The notes under the pieces are model-generated. The model was not told where the DNA came from and searched no databases. It saw only the letters and a list, made by a program, of their open reading frames with translations. DNA of 64,000 bases from Phycisphaeraceae bacterium (GTDB taxonomy: Bacteria > Planctomycetota > Phycisphaerae > Phycisphaerales > UBA1924). A program made the translations under genes and the position numbers. The stretch covers positions 248,001-312,000 of the forward strand of contig JAHBWW010000002.1 in assembly GCA_019636795.1 (NCBI GenBank), given 5' to 3'. Shown here piece after piece: positions 45,239 through 54,105 of this stretch. The stretch's first letter is position 1, and each line of letters starts with the position of its first letter.

Positions 45239-47149
45239 TCACGGACAACCGGCTGAGAACGCCGAGAGGAAAATCTGCACGTCAAAGAAGTTGAACTCGC
45301 CATCGGGTACAAGGTCAGCCTTGGGGTCCAGTGCCGAAAAAGCGGTCAAGAACGCCTGCACGTCGAAGAAATCGACCTCCCCGTCGCCATTAAAATCACC
45401 CAGGCACATCACGCTCTCGCAACGCCCCGTGCCGCAGAACAACGTCAGTTGAGCGATGCGCGACCGCGCCTGCCCGCCGGCTGCCGCAGGGTCGGTCACC
45501 ACCCACTGCATGAACACGATGTCCCCGTCGAGCGAGCCGTCGCCATCAATCGGCCAGGCAAGCGTCGCAAACCCCTGCCCCGGCTGATTCCCACCGAGCA
45601 CCACAGGTCCCAGCACTTCATCAGGAATCAGCGTGCCGCCCTGCGGCGGAGTGCGCGACACATGCAGCACCGCCATTGCCCCCGACAGCCCTTCATCAAG
45701 CCCTACTCGAAAGCCCGCATCGCCCAGCACCGGAGGCCGATTCGCGATCATGCGTGGCACGAACCCGCTTGTCCCAGGCGTCCCGCCACCAAGCAGCGCC
45801 GGATTGGGCGCACGTTCACTGTGCAATGTCGGACGATCGAACGGAAACGCCTCGGCCGCGACGCGCGGGTCCGTCAGGCCATTGACGATGAAATCAATGA
45901 TGCGTGCCTGATCCTGCGCGTTGAAAGCAATAGGCCCCCCCACCAGCGAGTCGCGGTTGTCCGCGAACGACACATGCCCGTTGCGCCGCGCGTAAAAGTC
46001 GAACACATCGTTGATCGTCTCGAACTGCCCGTTGTGCATGAAGCGGTCATTGAGCCCGACATTGCGCAGCGTCGGCACCTTGAACTTGCCGCGATCCGAT
46101 GCCAGCCCCGTCACGTCCTGTCGCCCGCGATCCTCAGCCACCGGCCGCAGGCCGATATTGCGAAACGTCTGATCCGTCCACATCGGAGGCATATGACACG
46201 GCGCACAGAACGACGCCTCAAGAACCTCCATGCCCGCTCGCTGCGCAGGCGTGAGCGCGAAGAAATCACCTCGCATCCAGCCATCCCAGGGCGTCTGATC
46301 CGGAAACAGCGTCCGCTGATACGTCGCGATCGCAAACGCAATGCGCGCCGGCGTCACCGCCCCGGTCCCGAATGCCGCTTCGAACAACTGCGGATACGTC
46401 GGATGCGATTCGATGGCCTCCGCCATGTCGGGTGGAAGCGCCGTCGCCAGCGCAAGCGGACGAACTGCCGAGAGCTTGCTTGACACCGCGACCCAGTCGC
46501 GATCGGCGTGCGCCATTTCCACGTCACTGAGCACCGGGCCGATCGCCTGATTCTCGAGCGCGCCCCCGCTGGCAATAAGCACTTCACCCGTCAACGGGTC
46601 GCGGAACTCGCCACCCGCACGGCCATCCCAGAACAACTCGGGCGCATACATCGACATGAAGTTCGTCGGCGCGGTGCGTGGCGTAATCTGACGCCGAAGC
46701 CCAAACGGCGCAAGCGGTGCATACTCATCGTTCGCATCGGCTGAAATCACGCCCGGCGAACCGAGCTTGTCGTCGGGCGTGTTGAGAATCCCGTCCGGCC
46801 CGGGGTTGCGCCCGCGACGCGGGTCCATGCCATTGAAACTCGGGATGTGGCATGTCCCGCACGCCATGGTGTTGTCGGTCGAGAGCTGCTCATCCCAGAA
46901 CAGGATTTTGCCCAGCACACGCTTCTCTTCGGTCAGTGTGTTTTCAGCAGGAAACGGAATCGGCGGCAGGTGCTCCTCGGTGCCACGCCCCGTGAAACCA
47001 TCGGCCAACGCAAGCCCGTACCCACCAGCCGCGCCCAAAGCCAGCAACGTCAACCAAACAGCCCCGCCTCGAACAACTCGACCGCCGGTCGAAGCGCTTT
47101 CGACAATCTGTTGAGCCACTCCGCAGCCTCCATCTTTCTCGTCCGACAA
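45239..47149 (-). CDS. Di-haem cytochrome c peroxidase (MauG/CcpA family) with dockerin tail
   Basis: A 636-residue exported enzyme. After a signal anchor (VWLTLLALGAAGGYGLALA) two c-type haem sites appear: MACGTCHIPSF and FCAPCHMPP (CxxCH each). VPTLRNVGLNDRFMHNGQF matches the region around the bridging Trp/Tyr and Ca site. It would reduce H2O2, or oxidise a protein partner as MauG does. The last ~55 residues (DFNGDGEVDFFDVQ, then a second loop reading VPDGEFNFFDVQ, ending SAGCP) are the dockerin tail. It is the first of the four dockerin-tail genes. Confidence 0.87.
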   Translation of the reverse strand: MSDEKDGGCGVAQQIVESASTGGRVVRGGAVWLTLLALGAAGGYGLALADGFTGRGTEEHLPPIPFPAENTLTEEKRVLGKILFWDEQLSTDNTMACGTCHIPSFNGMDPRRGRNPGPDGILNTPDDKLGSPGVISADANDEYAPLAPFGLRRQITPRTAPTNFMSMYAPELFWDGRAGGEFRDPLTGEVLIASGGALENQAIGPVLSDVEMAHADRDWVAVSSKLSAVRPLALATALPPDMAEAIESHPTYPQLFEAAFGTGAVTPARIAFAIATYQRTLFPDQTPWDGWMRGDFFALTPAQRAGMEVLEASFCAPCHMPPMWTDQTFRNIGLRPVAEDRGRQDVTGLASDRGKFKVPTLRNVGLNDRFMHNGQFETINDVFDFYARRNGHVSFADNRDSLVGGPIAFNAQDQARIIDFIVNGLTDPRVAAEAFPFDRPTLHSERAPNPALLGGGTPGTSGFVPRMIANRPPVLGDAGFRVGLDEGLSGAMAVLHVSRTPPQGGTLIPDEVLGPVVLGGNQPGQGFATLAWPIDGDGSLDGDIVFMQWVVTDPAAAGGQARSRIAQLTLFCGTGRCESVMCLGDFNGDGEVDFFDVQAFLTAFSALDPKADLVPDGEFNFFDVQIFLSAFSAGCP

Positions 47150-47303
47150 GATAACGGACTTGTAAATAGGATATTGCGATTCCGCCTTCGTGCACGCCCC
47201 GCACCAAGTTTTTCTTCTCCTTCAACATTTACGGACCACAGCACCACAACCCTTGCGAGCAGGGCTGGGGTACAAGAATCAGAAGAGTTTGTATGCTGTC
47301 TTG

Positions 47304-47963
47304 ATGAATTCAACCCCCGACGAAGGCATCTACGAACTCGCGCCTGCCGAGTCCCCCAAACCCCGCCCGCGAACGCCACCGCAGGCCGGCAATCCCATCC
47401 CATGCCCCAGCTGCGGCTACGACTTGCGCGGCAATGCGTTCGGACGTTGTCCGGAATGTGGCAAAGTCATCACCCTCTCCGCGCTGCGCCACGCCGAAGC
47501 CAAAAGAAAGCAGACATGGCGCGACAGCCCCGCCATCGTCGCTGCTCTCTGTGTCACGATTGGTACGGGAGTAGCTCTCATGACGCAGGGCGTCAGTGCT
47601 GCCATCACCGGGGACTCGCCCCTTGAGATGATGGTGTTCATGGGCATCTTTCTTGCCGTGTCACTCGTCGTGGCCTGCGTCGTGTACTTTTTGTGTGCAG
47701 CCATGTGGATCGGCTGGTCTCAGAACGTCGGCACCACAATGCTCCAGGTCTGTGCCGCCTATGGCCTGAGTTTCGGAGCAGGAGCCCTCCTCGGCCAGAT
47801 CCCATTTCCATTCCTGCCATGGTTCGCCTCGGTCGTGATCCTCATCGGGTTGCTGATCAAGTTCCTCGAGATCGACATCCGCGACGCTGCGATTGTCGCA
47901 GTGCTCGTGTGGGTGGCGCGAGGCGGAATCGGATTGATCGTGGCAGTCTTGATGTGGGGCTGA
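47304..47963 (+). CDS. Membrane protein with N-terminal zinc ribbon
   Basis: A 219-residue protein. A Pro-rich N-terminus leads to CPSCGYDLRGN and CPECGKVIT, a four-Cys zinc ribbon typical of planctomycete membrane proteins. Four to five transmembrane helices fill the C-terminal two thirds. No family function is known. The ATG at 47304 starts just before the ribbon; upstream frames are not conserved-looking. It is divergent from the peroxidase gene and is the last host gene before the tRNA and mobile element. Confidence 0.75.
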   Translation: MNSTPDEGIYELAPAESPKPRPRTPPQAGNPIPCPSCGYDLRGNAFGRCPECGKVITLSALRHAEAKRKQTWRDSPAIVAALCVTIGTGVALMTQGVSAAITGDSPLEMMVFMGIFLAVSLVVACVVYFLCAAMWIGWSQNVGTTMLQVCAAYGLSFGAGALLGQIPFPFLPWFASVVILIGLLIKFLEIDIRDAAIVAVLVWVARGGIGLIVAVLMWG

Positions 47964-48005
47964 ACCCATCCGCACAGGCTCACCCACTCATCACTCACCG
48001 CTCCA

Positions 48006-48041
48006 ACACGCACCCCTCACACGCACCCTCAACACGCACCC
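48006..48041 (+). repeat. Three 10-bp direct repeats at 13-bp spacing
   Basis: ACACGCACCC occurs at 48006, 48019 and 48032, exactly 13 bases apart. It lies in the non-coding gap between the zinc-ribbon gene and the tRNA-Gly, on the host side of the element boundary. Confidence 0.7.
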
Positions 48042-48157
48042 CACAACACATGTATCCCCACCGGCCCAATGACCAGGTGAACTCCGCCGAAAGCCCCACC
48101 GCCGCCTTGCGAACACCCCCAAGCCGCGATAGTATTGACCCGGGCCAAGCCCCCGCT

Positions 48158-48229
48158 GCGGGTGTAGTTCAGCGGTAGAACGTCAGCTTCCCAAGCTGAA
48201 TGTCGTCGGTTCGATTCCGATCACCCGCT
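48158..48229 (+). tRNA. tRNA-Gly (anticodon CCC)
   Basis: A 72-base cloverleaf: acceptor GCGGGTG pairs with CACCCGC, D-arm GTTC/GAAC, anticodon stem TCAGC/GCTGA with loop TTCCCAA (anticodon CCC), T-arm GTCGG/CCGAT with TTCGATT loop, discriminator T. CCA is not encoded. The 3' end faces the integrase gene 118 bp away, so this tRNA is the likely integration site of the mobile element. Confidence 0.95.
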
Positions 48230-48304
48230 TTGTTCACAATTCTGGCTGAGTCCGCGACTTGCGGAAACCCGCCAACCGGCGGCGCAGCCCGAAACGCCAA
48301 AATC

Positions 48305-48325
48305 AGCGCGGTGCTACACCGCGCT
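48305..48325. promoter_or_regulatory. 9-bp inverted repeat upstream of integrase
   Basis: AGCGCGGTG, a 3-bp gap, then its exact complement CACCGCGCT, 23 bases before the integrase ATG. It could be an operator or a 5'-leader hairpin. The 48229-48348 gap also has shorter inverted repeats (for example CCGC/GCGG). Confidence 0.45.
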
Positions 48326-48347
48326 CCAGCGTTCGGGAGCGACCGTC

Positions 48348-49727
48348 ATGTCTCAAAATGCAAACCGGCCACCCTCGTATCGGAAGCGTTCTGGCTACGA
48401 CCAAGCCATCGTCACACTCACCGACGCTGTCACGAAGCGCCGCCGCGACTACTGGCTTGGTGAGTATGGCTCGCCCGCCAGCCGAGAGCGCTACCACCGC
48501 CTCATCGCCGCGTGGGAAGCGAGTAGCCGACGCCACCCCGACCCCGCCGACGCCGGAATCGAGCGCGGCGCTTCCGCGCAGGCCGAAGCAGTCGACGGAC
48601 GCCCGACCGTAGCGATGGTGATCGCCGCCTACTGGCGCTGGGCGCAGCGGTACTACCAGCCGAACGAGTCGGGCACGCTGCGGGTGGTGCTGCGGATGCT
48701 CCGGCAGTACCACGGCAGCGAGGCGGCCGAGAACTTCGGGCCCAAGAAGCTCCGGGCGCTCCGCGAGGCAATGATCGCCAGCGACGACACCTGCGACCCG
48801 CCACGCCCGGCGTGGTCGCGCGGGTACATCAACCAGCAGGTGCAGCGGCTGCGCCGGATGTTCCGCTGGGCCGCATCACAGGAGATGATCCCGGCGTCCG
48901 TCTACCAGGCGCTCGATACGGTGGAGGCGCTCAAGCGTGGGCGCACCTCGGCGCGAGAGGGCAAGAAGGTTGCCCCGGTCCCGCAGGAGCGCGTGGACGC
49001 CGTCCGGCCATTCGTGAGCAGGCAGGTCGCCGCCGTGATTGATCTCCAATTGCTCACCGGCGCTCGGCCGGGCGAGCTGCTCGGGATGCGTCCATCTGAC
49101 ATCGAGCAGCGAATGTGCGTTGGCGACGAGCTTGCGGTTTGGCTGTTCCGCCCGAGAGAACACAAGAATCAGTTCCGCTCGATGGAACGGACGATCGTGC
49201 TCGGGCCACGGGCCCAGGCCGTACTCCAGCCATTCCTTGAGGGCCGCGATCAAGAGTCATTCGTGTTCAGCCCGGCGGAAGCCGAAGCGGAGCGCCGGGC
49301 GGCGGCCAACGCGGCCCGCAAGACACCGCTCTCGTGCGGCAACCGGATTGGGACGAATCGATCGCTGGATCCGGAGCGGGCGGTTGGCGACCGATACACA
49401 ACCGCGAGCTACTACGTCGCGATCCGCCGGGCGTGCGACCGAGCCTTTCCCCCACCGCCCCCGCTCGGGCGGCGAGAGGTCGAGACGGTGGCCGACTGGC
49501 GGGCCCGGCTGACCCCGAAGCAGAAGGCCGACCAGGCGGCGTGGCAGAAAGCCCACCGCTGGCACCCGCACCAACTCCGGCACACCGCCGCAACCGAGAT
49601 CCGCCGGGCCTTCGGCCTCGAGGCCGCCCAGTTGGCGCTCGGCCACTCCTCGGCCCAGGTCACCGACGCGGTCTACGCCGAGCGGGACCACGGCAAGGTG
49701 GCAGAGATCATGCGGCAGGTGGGGTGA
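48348..49727 (+). CDS. Tyrosine recombinase/integrase
   Basis: Catalyses site-specific integration and excision of the element. The 459-residue protein has an N-terminal SAM-like core-binding region (residues ~85-190) and the catalytic domain with Arg240 in LTGARPGELLGM, His408-Arg411 in WHPHQLRHTAATEIRR, His in LGHSS and the nucleophile Tyr443 in VYAERDHGK. An inserted Ala/Arg/Pro-rich stretch (residues ~310-385) makes the catalytic domain longer than usual. It stands directly next to tRNA-Gly, transcribed away from it. Confidence 0.95.
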   Translation: MSQNANRPPSYRKRSGYDQAIVTLTDAVTKRRRDYWLGEYGSPASRERYHRLIAAWEASSRRHPDPADAGIERGASAQAEAVDGRPTVAMVIAAYWRWAQRYYQPNESGTLRVVLRMLRQYHGSEAAENFGPKKLRALREAMIASDDTCDPPRPAWSRGYINQQVQRLRRMFRWAASQEMIPASVYQALDTVEALKRGRTSAREGKKVAPVPQERVDAVRPFVSRQVAAVIDLQLLTGARPGELLGMRPSDIEQRMCVGDELAVWLFRPREHKNQFRSMERTIVLGPRAQAVLQPFLEGRDQESFVFSPAEAEAERRAAANAARKTPLSCGNRIGTNRSLDPERAVGDRYTTASYYVAIRRACDRAFPPPPPLGRREVETVADWRARLTPKQKADQAAWQKAHRWHPHQLRHTAATEIRRAFGLEAAQLALGHSSAQVTDAVYAERDHGKVAEIMRQVG

Positions 49728-49861
49728 GCGTTGGAAAGCGGCCAAACCACACGAACTTCCAGTCTGGAGGGGGTTCGCGCCGATCCGTCAAGGGAAGCCC
49801 CACGAGCCCGGAAGGGCCCGACACAGCGTACGATGTAGCCTGATGACGAGGAGCACGAGCC

Positions 49862-50836
49862 ATGGCAACCGCACAACAACTCAAGGCTCTCATCTCGAGC
49901 TACGCCGAGGGTGACCGTGCGCGCTTCCTTTCCGTCGCCTCTCAGATCTCTGCGCACGCGGCAAAGTCGGGAAACCGCAAGCTCGCTGATGAGCTCAGGC
50001 ACCTCGTAGATTCCGTGCGGCGCGCCACCGATGCTGAGCCCGACCGGCGGACCGTACCGATTGCACAGCCGACCGGTGAGCTGAGCGGTCTGATCGCGGC
50101 CTCGTTTCCTAAGACGACGCTTCGTGACATGATTTTGCCGGCGGATCTGCGGGACCGCCTGACGCGCGTGCTGCGTGAGTACCGCCAAGCCGACCAGCTA
50201 GCCGATCACGGTCTCTCGCCGCGAAGGAAACTTCTCCTTCTTGGCCCGCCGGGCTGCGGCAAGACGATGACCGCAGCGTGCCTGGCCGGGGAACTCCAGT
50301 TGCCTCTTCTGACCGTTCAGTTTCACACGATGATCACGAAGTACCTGGGGGAAACGGCGGCCAAATTGCGGCTCGTGTTTGACATGATGCGAGATCGCCG
50401 TGGCGTCTACCTGTTTGACGAGTTCGACGCCATCGCATCGCAGCGGTACGGTGGCCAGGATGTCGGGGAAATTCGCCGCGTTCTCAATGCCTTTCTCGTG
50501 TTCATTGAGAGCGACCGGTCGGACAGTCTCTTGGTAGCGGCCAGCAATCTAGCGCCAACCATTGACGCTGCGGTGTTTCGGCGATTTGACGATGTGCTCA
50601 CTTACGAGATGCCTGCGGCGGGGATGGCGAGAGAGCTCATCGAGCGACGGCTTGGGTCTTTTGTCCCCGACCGACCGAACTGGAAGAGGATTGCAGATTT
50701 GGCCGCGGGTCTATCCCACGCTGAAATTGTTCAGGCATGTGATGACGCAGCCAAGGACGCAGTTTTGGACGGTCGCGATAAGACCACTGCAGCGGCGTTA
50801 CAGCAAGCGATTGCACGGCGACACCATCGCGGTTGA
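49862..50836 (+). CDS. AAA-family ATPase, IetA-like (partner of subtilase)
   Basis: A 324-residue ATPase. Residues 128-135 are Walker A (GPPGCGKT), and FDEFD (Asp186/Glu187) forms Walker B. LLVAASNLAPTIDAAVFRRFDD has the sensor-1 Asn and an arginine-finger-like pair. The N-terminal ~90 residues are a helical domain. Pairing with a downstream subtilase is the arrangement of IetAS, reported as a plasmid-exclusion pair in Agrobacterium and later as an anti-phage system. GAGGAG precedes the ATG at 49862. Its stop almost touches the next start. Confidence 0.85.
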   Translation: MATAQQLKALISSYAEGDRARFLSVASQISAHAAKSGNRKLADELRHLVDSVRRATDAEPDRRTVPIAQPTGELSGLIAASFPKTTLRDMILPADLRDRLTRVLREYRQADQLADHGLSPRRKLLLLGPPGCGKTMTAACLAGELQLPLLTVQFHTMITKYLGETAAKLRLVFDMMRDRRGVYLFDEFDAIASQRYGGQDVGEIRRVLNAFLVFIESDRSDSLLVAASNLAPTIDAAVFRRFDDVLTYEMPAAGMARELIERRLGSFVPDRPNWKRIADLAAGLSHAEIVQACDDAAKDAVLDGRDKTTAAALQQAIARRHHRG

Positions 50837-50853
50837 TCGGGGGTCTGAGGTTG

Positions 50854-53352
50854 ATGGATCGTTTTAAGCACATTGACATCAACGACCCCGGCGATCGGCG
50901 CGACTACACGCGACCTCGCGGAGGCGGAGGCGGCGAGTACCGCGTTCCGCCCCGTGATGATCGAGTTGGGCATGGCCAGCGACTGATAAATCAGATCACA
51001 TCTGTCCGGGAGGATCTAGGTCGTCAAGCTGACGTATCAGGTCACACGATCCACAACGTGCTGCTAGATGTCGTCGGCCCGACTAAAGACCTTCAGCTGG
51101 CTAGCTTGGAATCACTTTACAAGGGAATCGAGCTCCGTTCGGCCACGTCCCGGGAAGGGCGTACCTACGCAACGGTCTATGTCCCGGAGCGTCGTCTGGG
51201 CGAATTCATTAAGAAGATTGAAGCGTACATGGGTGAGGAGAGGACGAGAAAGGGGCGTCCGCTCAACGAACCGCTGGTGGCGGGCATTGACGAGGTCCGC
51301 ATACCGGTCCTGAAGTCGTTCTGGACAGATGACAGTGATCTATTTCCAACGGATGCGCAGACGCCGATTTGGTGGGAGGTATGGCTTCAACGACGCGTTG
51401 ATGATGAGGAAGACACCGCGTTTGTCGAGTTCGCATCCATCGCAAGCAACAGCGGCCTTCGAGTTGGGACGAATGTTCTTCACTTTAAGGAGCGGCTCGT
51501 ATTTCATGTTCATGGAACAGTTCGTCAATGGACCACGGTCTTCGTGCCTTTGCTGGATAGGCTGGCAGAACTGCGGAAGGCCAAGGAAGTCGCGAGCGAG
51601 TTTCTTCGGATACAACCCCGCGACCAGCGACAACTCATCGAAGATCTTGTTCAGAGACTAACAGTCCCGCCGACAACGGCCCCGGCCATCTGCGTGCTCG
51701 ACTACGGGGTGTCGAAGGAGCACCCGCTGCTTTCCCCTTTCTTGTCGCCCGAAGATCAGCACGCCTTGGACCCGGCTTGGACCAAAGTAGACCATCGCAA
51801 TGGTCATGGTTCCGAAATGGCAGGGCTTGGCGTGTATGGCGACGAGCTTCCGCGTTTGCTTGGAAGCAACGACCTGCCGTTGACGCCGCATCGTGTCGAG
51901 TCCGTGAGGATCCTCAACGACTCCAGCCCCAATCCAGAGGACACATGGGGCTGGGTGACCCAAGAAGGGGTTGCGCGAGCTGAGCAGGCTGCTCCAGAGC
52001 GCCCCCGAGTTGTACTGCTGGCAGTGACTGCCAATGACCGAGGGCGCGACTTCGGCTATCCGACGTCCTGGTCAGCGGCGATCGATCAGAGCGCGGCCGG
52101 CGAACTCGATGATTCACGGCGTCTCTTTGTCGTATCAGCAGGCAATATCCGCACAATTCAGGACGAGGCTGCAGATCGCTACCCGACGGCGAATCTTGAA
52201 GAACATCGGATTGAGGATCCTGCTCAGGCGTGGAATGCGTTGTCGGTCGGGGCATGTACGGAAATGATCCAGATCCGCGATGAAGGTTTGGCTGGGCACA
52301 CACCCCTGGCAAAGCAAGGCGAGTTGTGCCCCACATCGCGCACGTCCGTGTCTTGGCCAGACCAGGAATGGCCAATCAAGCCTGACATTGTCATGGAAGG
52401 TGGAAACTACACCCGTTCGCCCTCTGGCAGTGTGCATGCGACGGAAGATCTGTGTCTTCTTACCGCTTCAGGTTCTACCGTGGGAAATCTCCTCGCATGG
52501 ACATCTGACACCAGCGCTGCTGCGGCACAGGCAGCTCGGATGGCCGCGATCCTGCAATCAGAGTACCCGCACCTTTGGCCGGAAACTCTCCGCGCAATGC
52601 TCGTACATTCTGCGGCGTGGACACCAGCAATGGTCGCTCAGGTCCCAGGGGATCTCCAATCCGACAAGCACCGCCGGCTCCGCTGCTTTGGGTACGGCCG
52701 GCCGGACCTCGATCGCGCTCGGTTCACACTTCGGAATCGCGTCGCCCTGGTCCATCAGGGCCAGTTGCAGCCGTTTGAACGTGTCCGCGAGAACCGCGAG
52801 TTGAAGATCCGGACCAAAGACTTTCGATTGCACGCTCTACCTTGGCCGGCTGACGCGCTAGCTGGCCTCCATGAGATAGGTGCTCGCCTGCGCATAACGC
52901 TGTCATATTTCATCGAGCCAAGCCCCGGAAGGCGGGGTTGGAAGCAAAGATTTCGCTATCAGTCACATGGACTCCGCTTCAAGCTCCGTGGTCCGACGGA
53001 GACGGAGGAGATGTTTCGGCAGCGCATCAGCCAAGAGGAATGGGATGAGGATGGTGGTCGGCCTTCGACTGCGGATCCTATTCCATGGGCTCTTGGGTCC
53101 AACCTGCAGACGAGGGGATCCGTCCATTCTGACTGGTGGGACGCGACGGGCGCAGACCTTGCAGCTTGTGGCCAGATAGCCGTGTACCCGGTGACCGGCT
53201 GGTGGCGTGAACGGCCTCACTTGGGCAAGGTGGACAGCATTGCGCGGTATGCACTGGTGGTGACCATCGAGACGGAAGCGGAGGATTGCGACCTCTACAG
53301 TCCAATCGTCAACCAGCTCGCTACGCCGGTGACGATCGAGGTCGATGCCTAG
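50854..53352 (+). CDS. S8-family (subtilisin-like) protease, IetS-like
   Basis: An 832-residue serine protease without a signal peptide, so cytoplasmic. The catalytic triad is visible in a central domain: Asp283 in VLDYGVSKEHPLL, His318 in HGSEMAG and Ser554 in SDTSAAAAQAA (a variant of GTSxAAP). The N-terminal ~270 residues are an unassigned regulatory region and the C-terminal ~230 residues look beta-rich. An in-frame TTG at 50833 overlaps the ATPase stop; the ATG at 50854, preceded by TGAGG, was chosen. The pair is likely one operon. Confidence 0.85.
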   Translation: MDRFKHIDINDPGDRRDYTRPRGGGGGEYRVPPRDDRVGHGQRLINQITSVREDLGRQADVSGHTIHNVLLDVVGPTKDLQLASLESLYKGIELRSATSREGRTYATVYVPERRLGEFIKKIEAYMGEERTRKGRPLNEPLVAGIDEVRIPVLKSFWTDDSDLFPTDAQTPIWWEVWLQRRVDDEEDTAFVEFASIASNSGLRVGTNVLHFKERLVFHVHGTVRQWTTVFVPLLDRLAELRKAKEVASEFLRIQPRDQRQLIEDLVQRLTVPPTTAPAICVLDYGVSKEHPLLSPFLSPEDQHALDPAWTKVDHRNGHGSEMAGLGVYGDELPRLLGSNDLPLTPHRVESVRILNDSSPNPEDTWGWVTQEGVARAEQAAPERPRVVLLAVTANDRGRDFGYPTSWSAAIDQSAAGELDDSRRLFVVSAGNIRTIQDEAADRYPTANLEEHRIEDPAQAWNALSVGACTEMIQIRDEGLAGHTPLAKQGELCPTSRTSVSWPDQEWPIKPDIVMEGGNYTRSPSGSVHATEDLCLLTASGSTVGNLLAWTSDTSAAAAQAARMAAILQSEYPHLWPETLRAMLVHSAAWTPAMVAQVPGDLQSDKHRRLRCFGYGRPDLDRARFTLRNRVALVHQGQLQPFERVRENRELKIRTKDFRLHALPWPADALAGLHEIGARLRITLSYFIEPSPGRRGWKQRFRYQSHGLRFKLRGPTETEEMFRQRISQEEWDEDGGRPSTADPIPWALGSNLQTRGSVHSDWWDATGADLAACGQIAVYPVTGWWRERPHLGKVDSIARYALVVTIETEAEDCDLYSPIVNQLATPVTIEVDA

Positions 53353-53383
53353 ACGCGTAGGTCCGTCTCTCTACGGAACTGGT

Positions 53384-53498
53384 CGAGTTACCACCTTAAC
53401 GTCGACCAAGAAAATATTCTCCCTTTCTACGGCCCTCCTAGCACGGGAGGGCCGTTGTCGTTGGTGGGCTGAGCGGTAACTCGAGTTACCGAGTTACC
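53384..53498. repeat. Repeated CGAGTTACC motifs, one in a 16-bp palindrome
   Basis: CGAGTTACC occurs at 53384-53392, 53482-53490 and 53490-53498. The second lies in the perfect palindrome GGTAACTCGAGTTACC (53475-53490). They flank the terminator behind the subtilase gene and precede the DUF1580 genes, a pattern expected of operators for an element-encoded regulator. Confidence 0.55.
53430..53454 (+). terminator. Strong hairpin after the subtilase gene
   Basis: CGGCCCTCC and its exact complement GGAGGGCCG with a 7-base loop, followed by TTGTCGTTGG. It starts 78 bases after the subtilase stop, so it probably insulates the ATPase/protease operon from the genes beyond. Confidence 0.65.
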
Positions 53499-53582
53499 GC
53501 CCCAAAACAGCGTGGATTCTTCCCCCGTCGCAAGCAGCCGGAGCCCAGTGAGGGCCGGGCTTTGGCGAGCGAGGAGTCCGAC

Positions 53583-53789
53583 GTGAAGCAGCAAGATTCA
53601 GCAGAAATGGCAAACGGGGTCAACCCCAGAGCCCCGGCCGCGGAGGAGCACATCACGCTCGCGCAGGCCGCGAAGCTGGCTCCCGGGCGGCCCTCTTCGA
53701 ACTGCGTGTGGTGCTGGTGCCGCGAAGGCGTGAAGGCGGCGTCGGGGACGCGGGTGCGGCCACTCCATTGCGAATGCTCAAAACTCTGA
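53583..53789 (+). pseudogene. DUF1580-like protein, truncated copy
   Basis: Sixty-eight codons whose middle (ITLAQAAKLAPGRPSSN, CVWCWCREGVK) matches the DUF1580-like gene at 54106. The reading frame ends in HCECSKL where the homologue continues with RFGGKIFTTRVWL, so the second half of the domain is lost. GAGGAG lies upstream of the GTG at 53583. It is either a decayed duplicate or a short antagonist of the full-length protein; the sequence cannot distinguish the two. Confidence 0.55.
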
Positions 53790-54105
53790 GTATCTGCTCT
53801 GATCTTAAGAAATCTCCGCACGCTCAAGGCTCAGAAGTGCTGACGTAACACTTGTTGCAGCGCCTTTCCGGTCTGGCGCGTACTTCGCAAGCGGCCGCAT
53901 GTGCGCAGTTACACATTCTATTGCCGCGAAAAAAACTTTAACTGCATGACTGTTCAAATGCTGTGATATATGCACGAAAACGCCACCTTGAGTGCGGAAA
54001 TGCCTTGTGAGGTAGTACTCGCGAGCATTTTTTAGTTACATGTCAAATTCCTGAGAGACAATGCACTCCGATTCGAAAAATCGCAATCTACGGAGGATGA
54101 CCGTT
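53790..54105. other. AT-richer non-coding gap between DUF1580 genes
   Basis: No open frame with coding character was seen. The stretch is distinctly more AT-rich than its surroundings, especially 53925-54060 (runs of A and T, for example around 53925-53940). It probably contains promoter and regulatory sequence for the DUF1580 gene at 54106 and perhaps the replication genes. Confidence 0.5.

Noticed and set aside
48006-48041. CRISPR-like array
   Set aside because: Only three 10-bp units with 3-bp gaps; no spacers and no cas genes.
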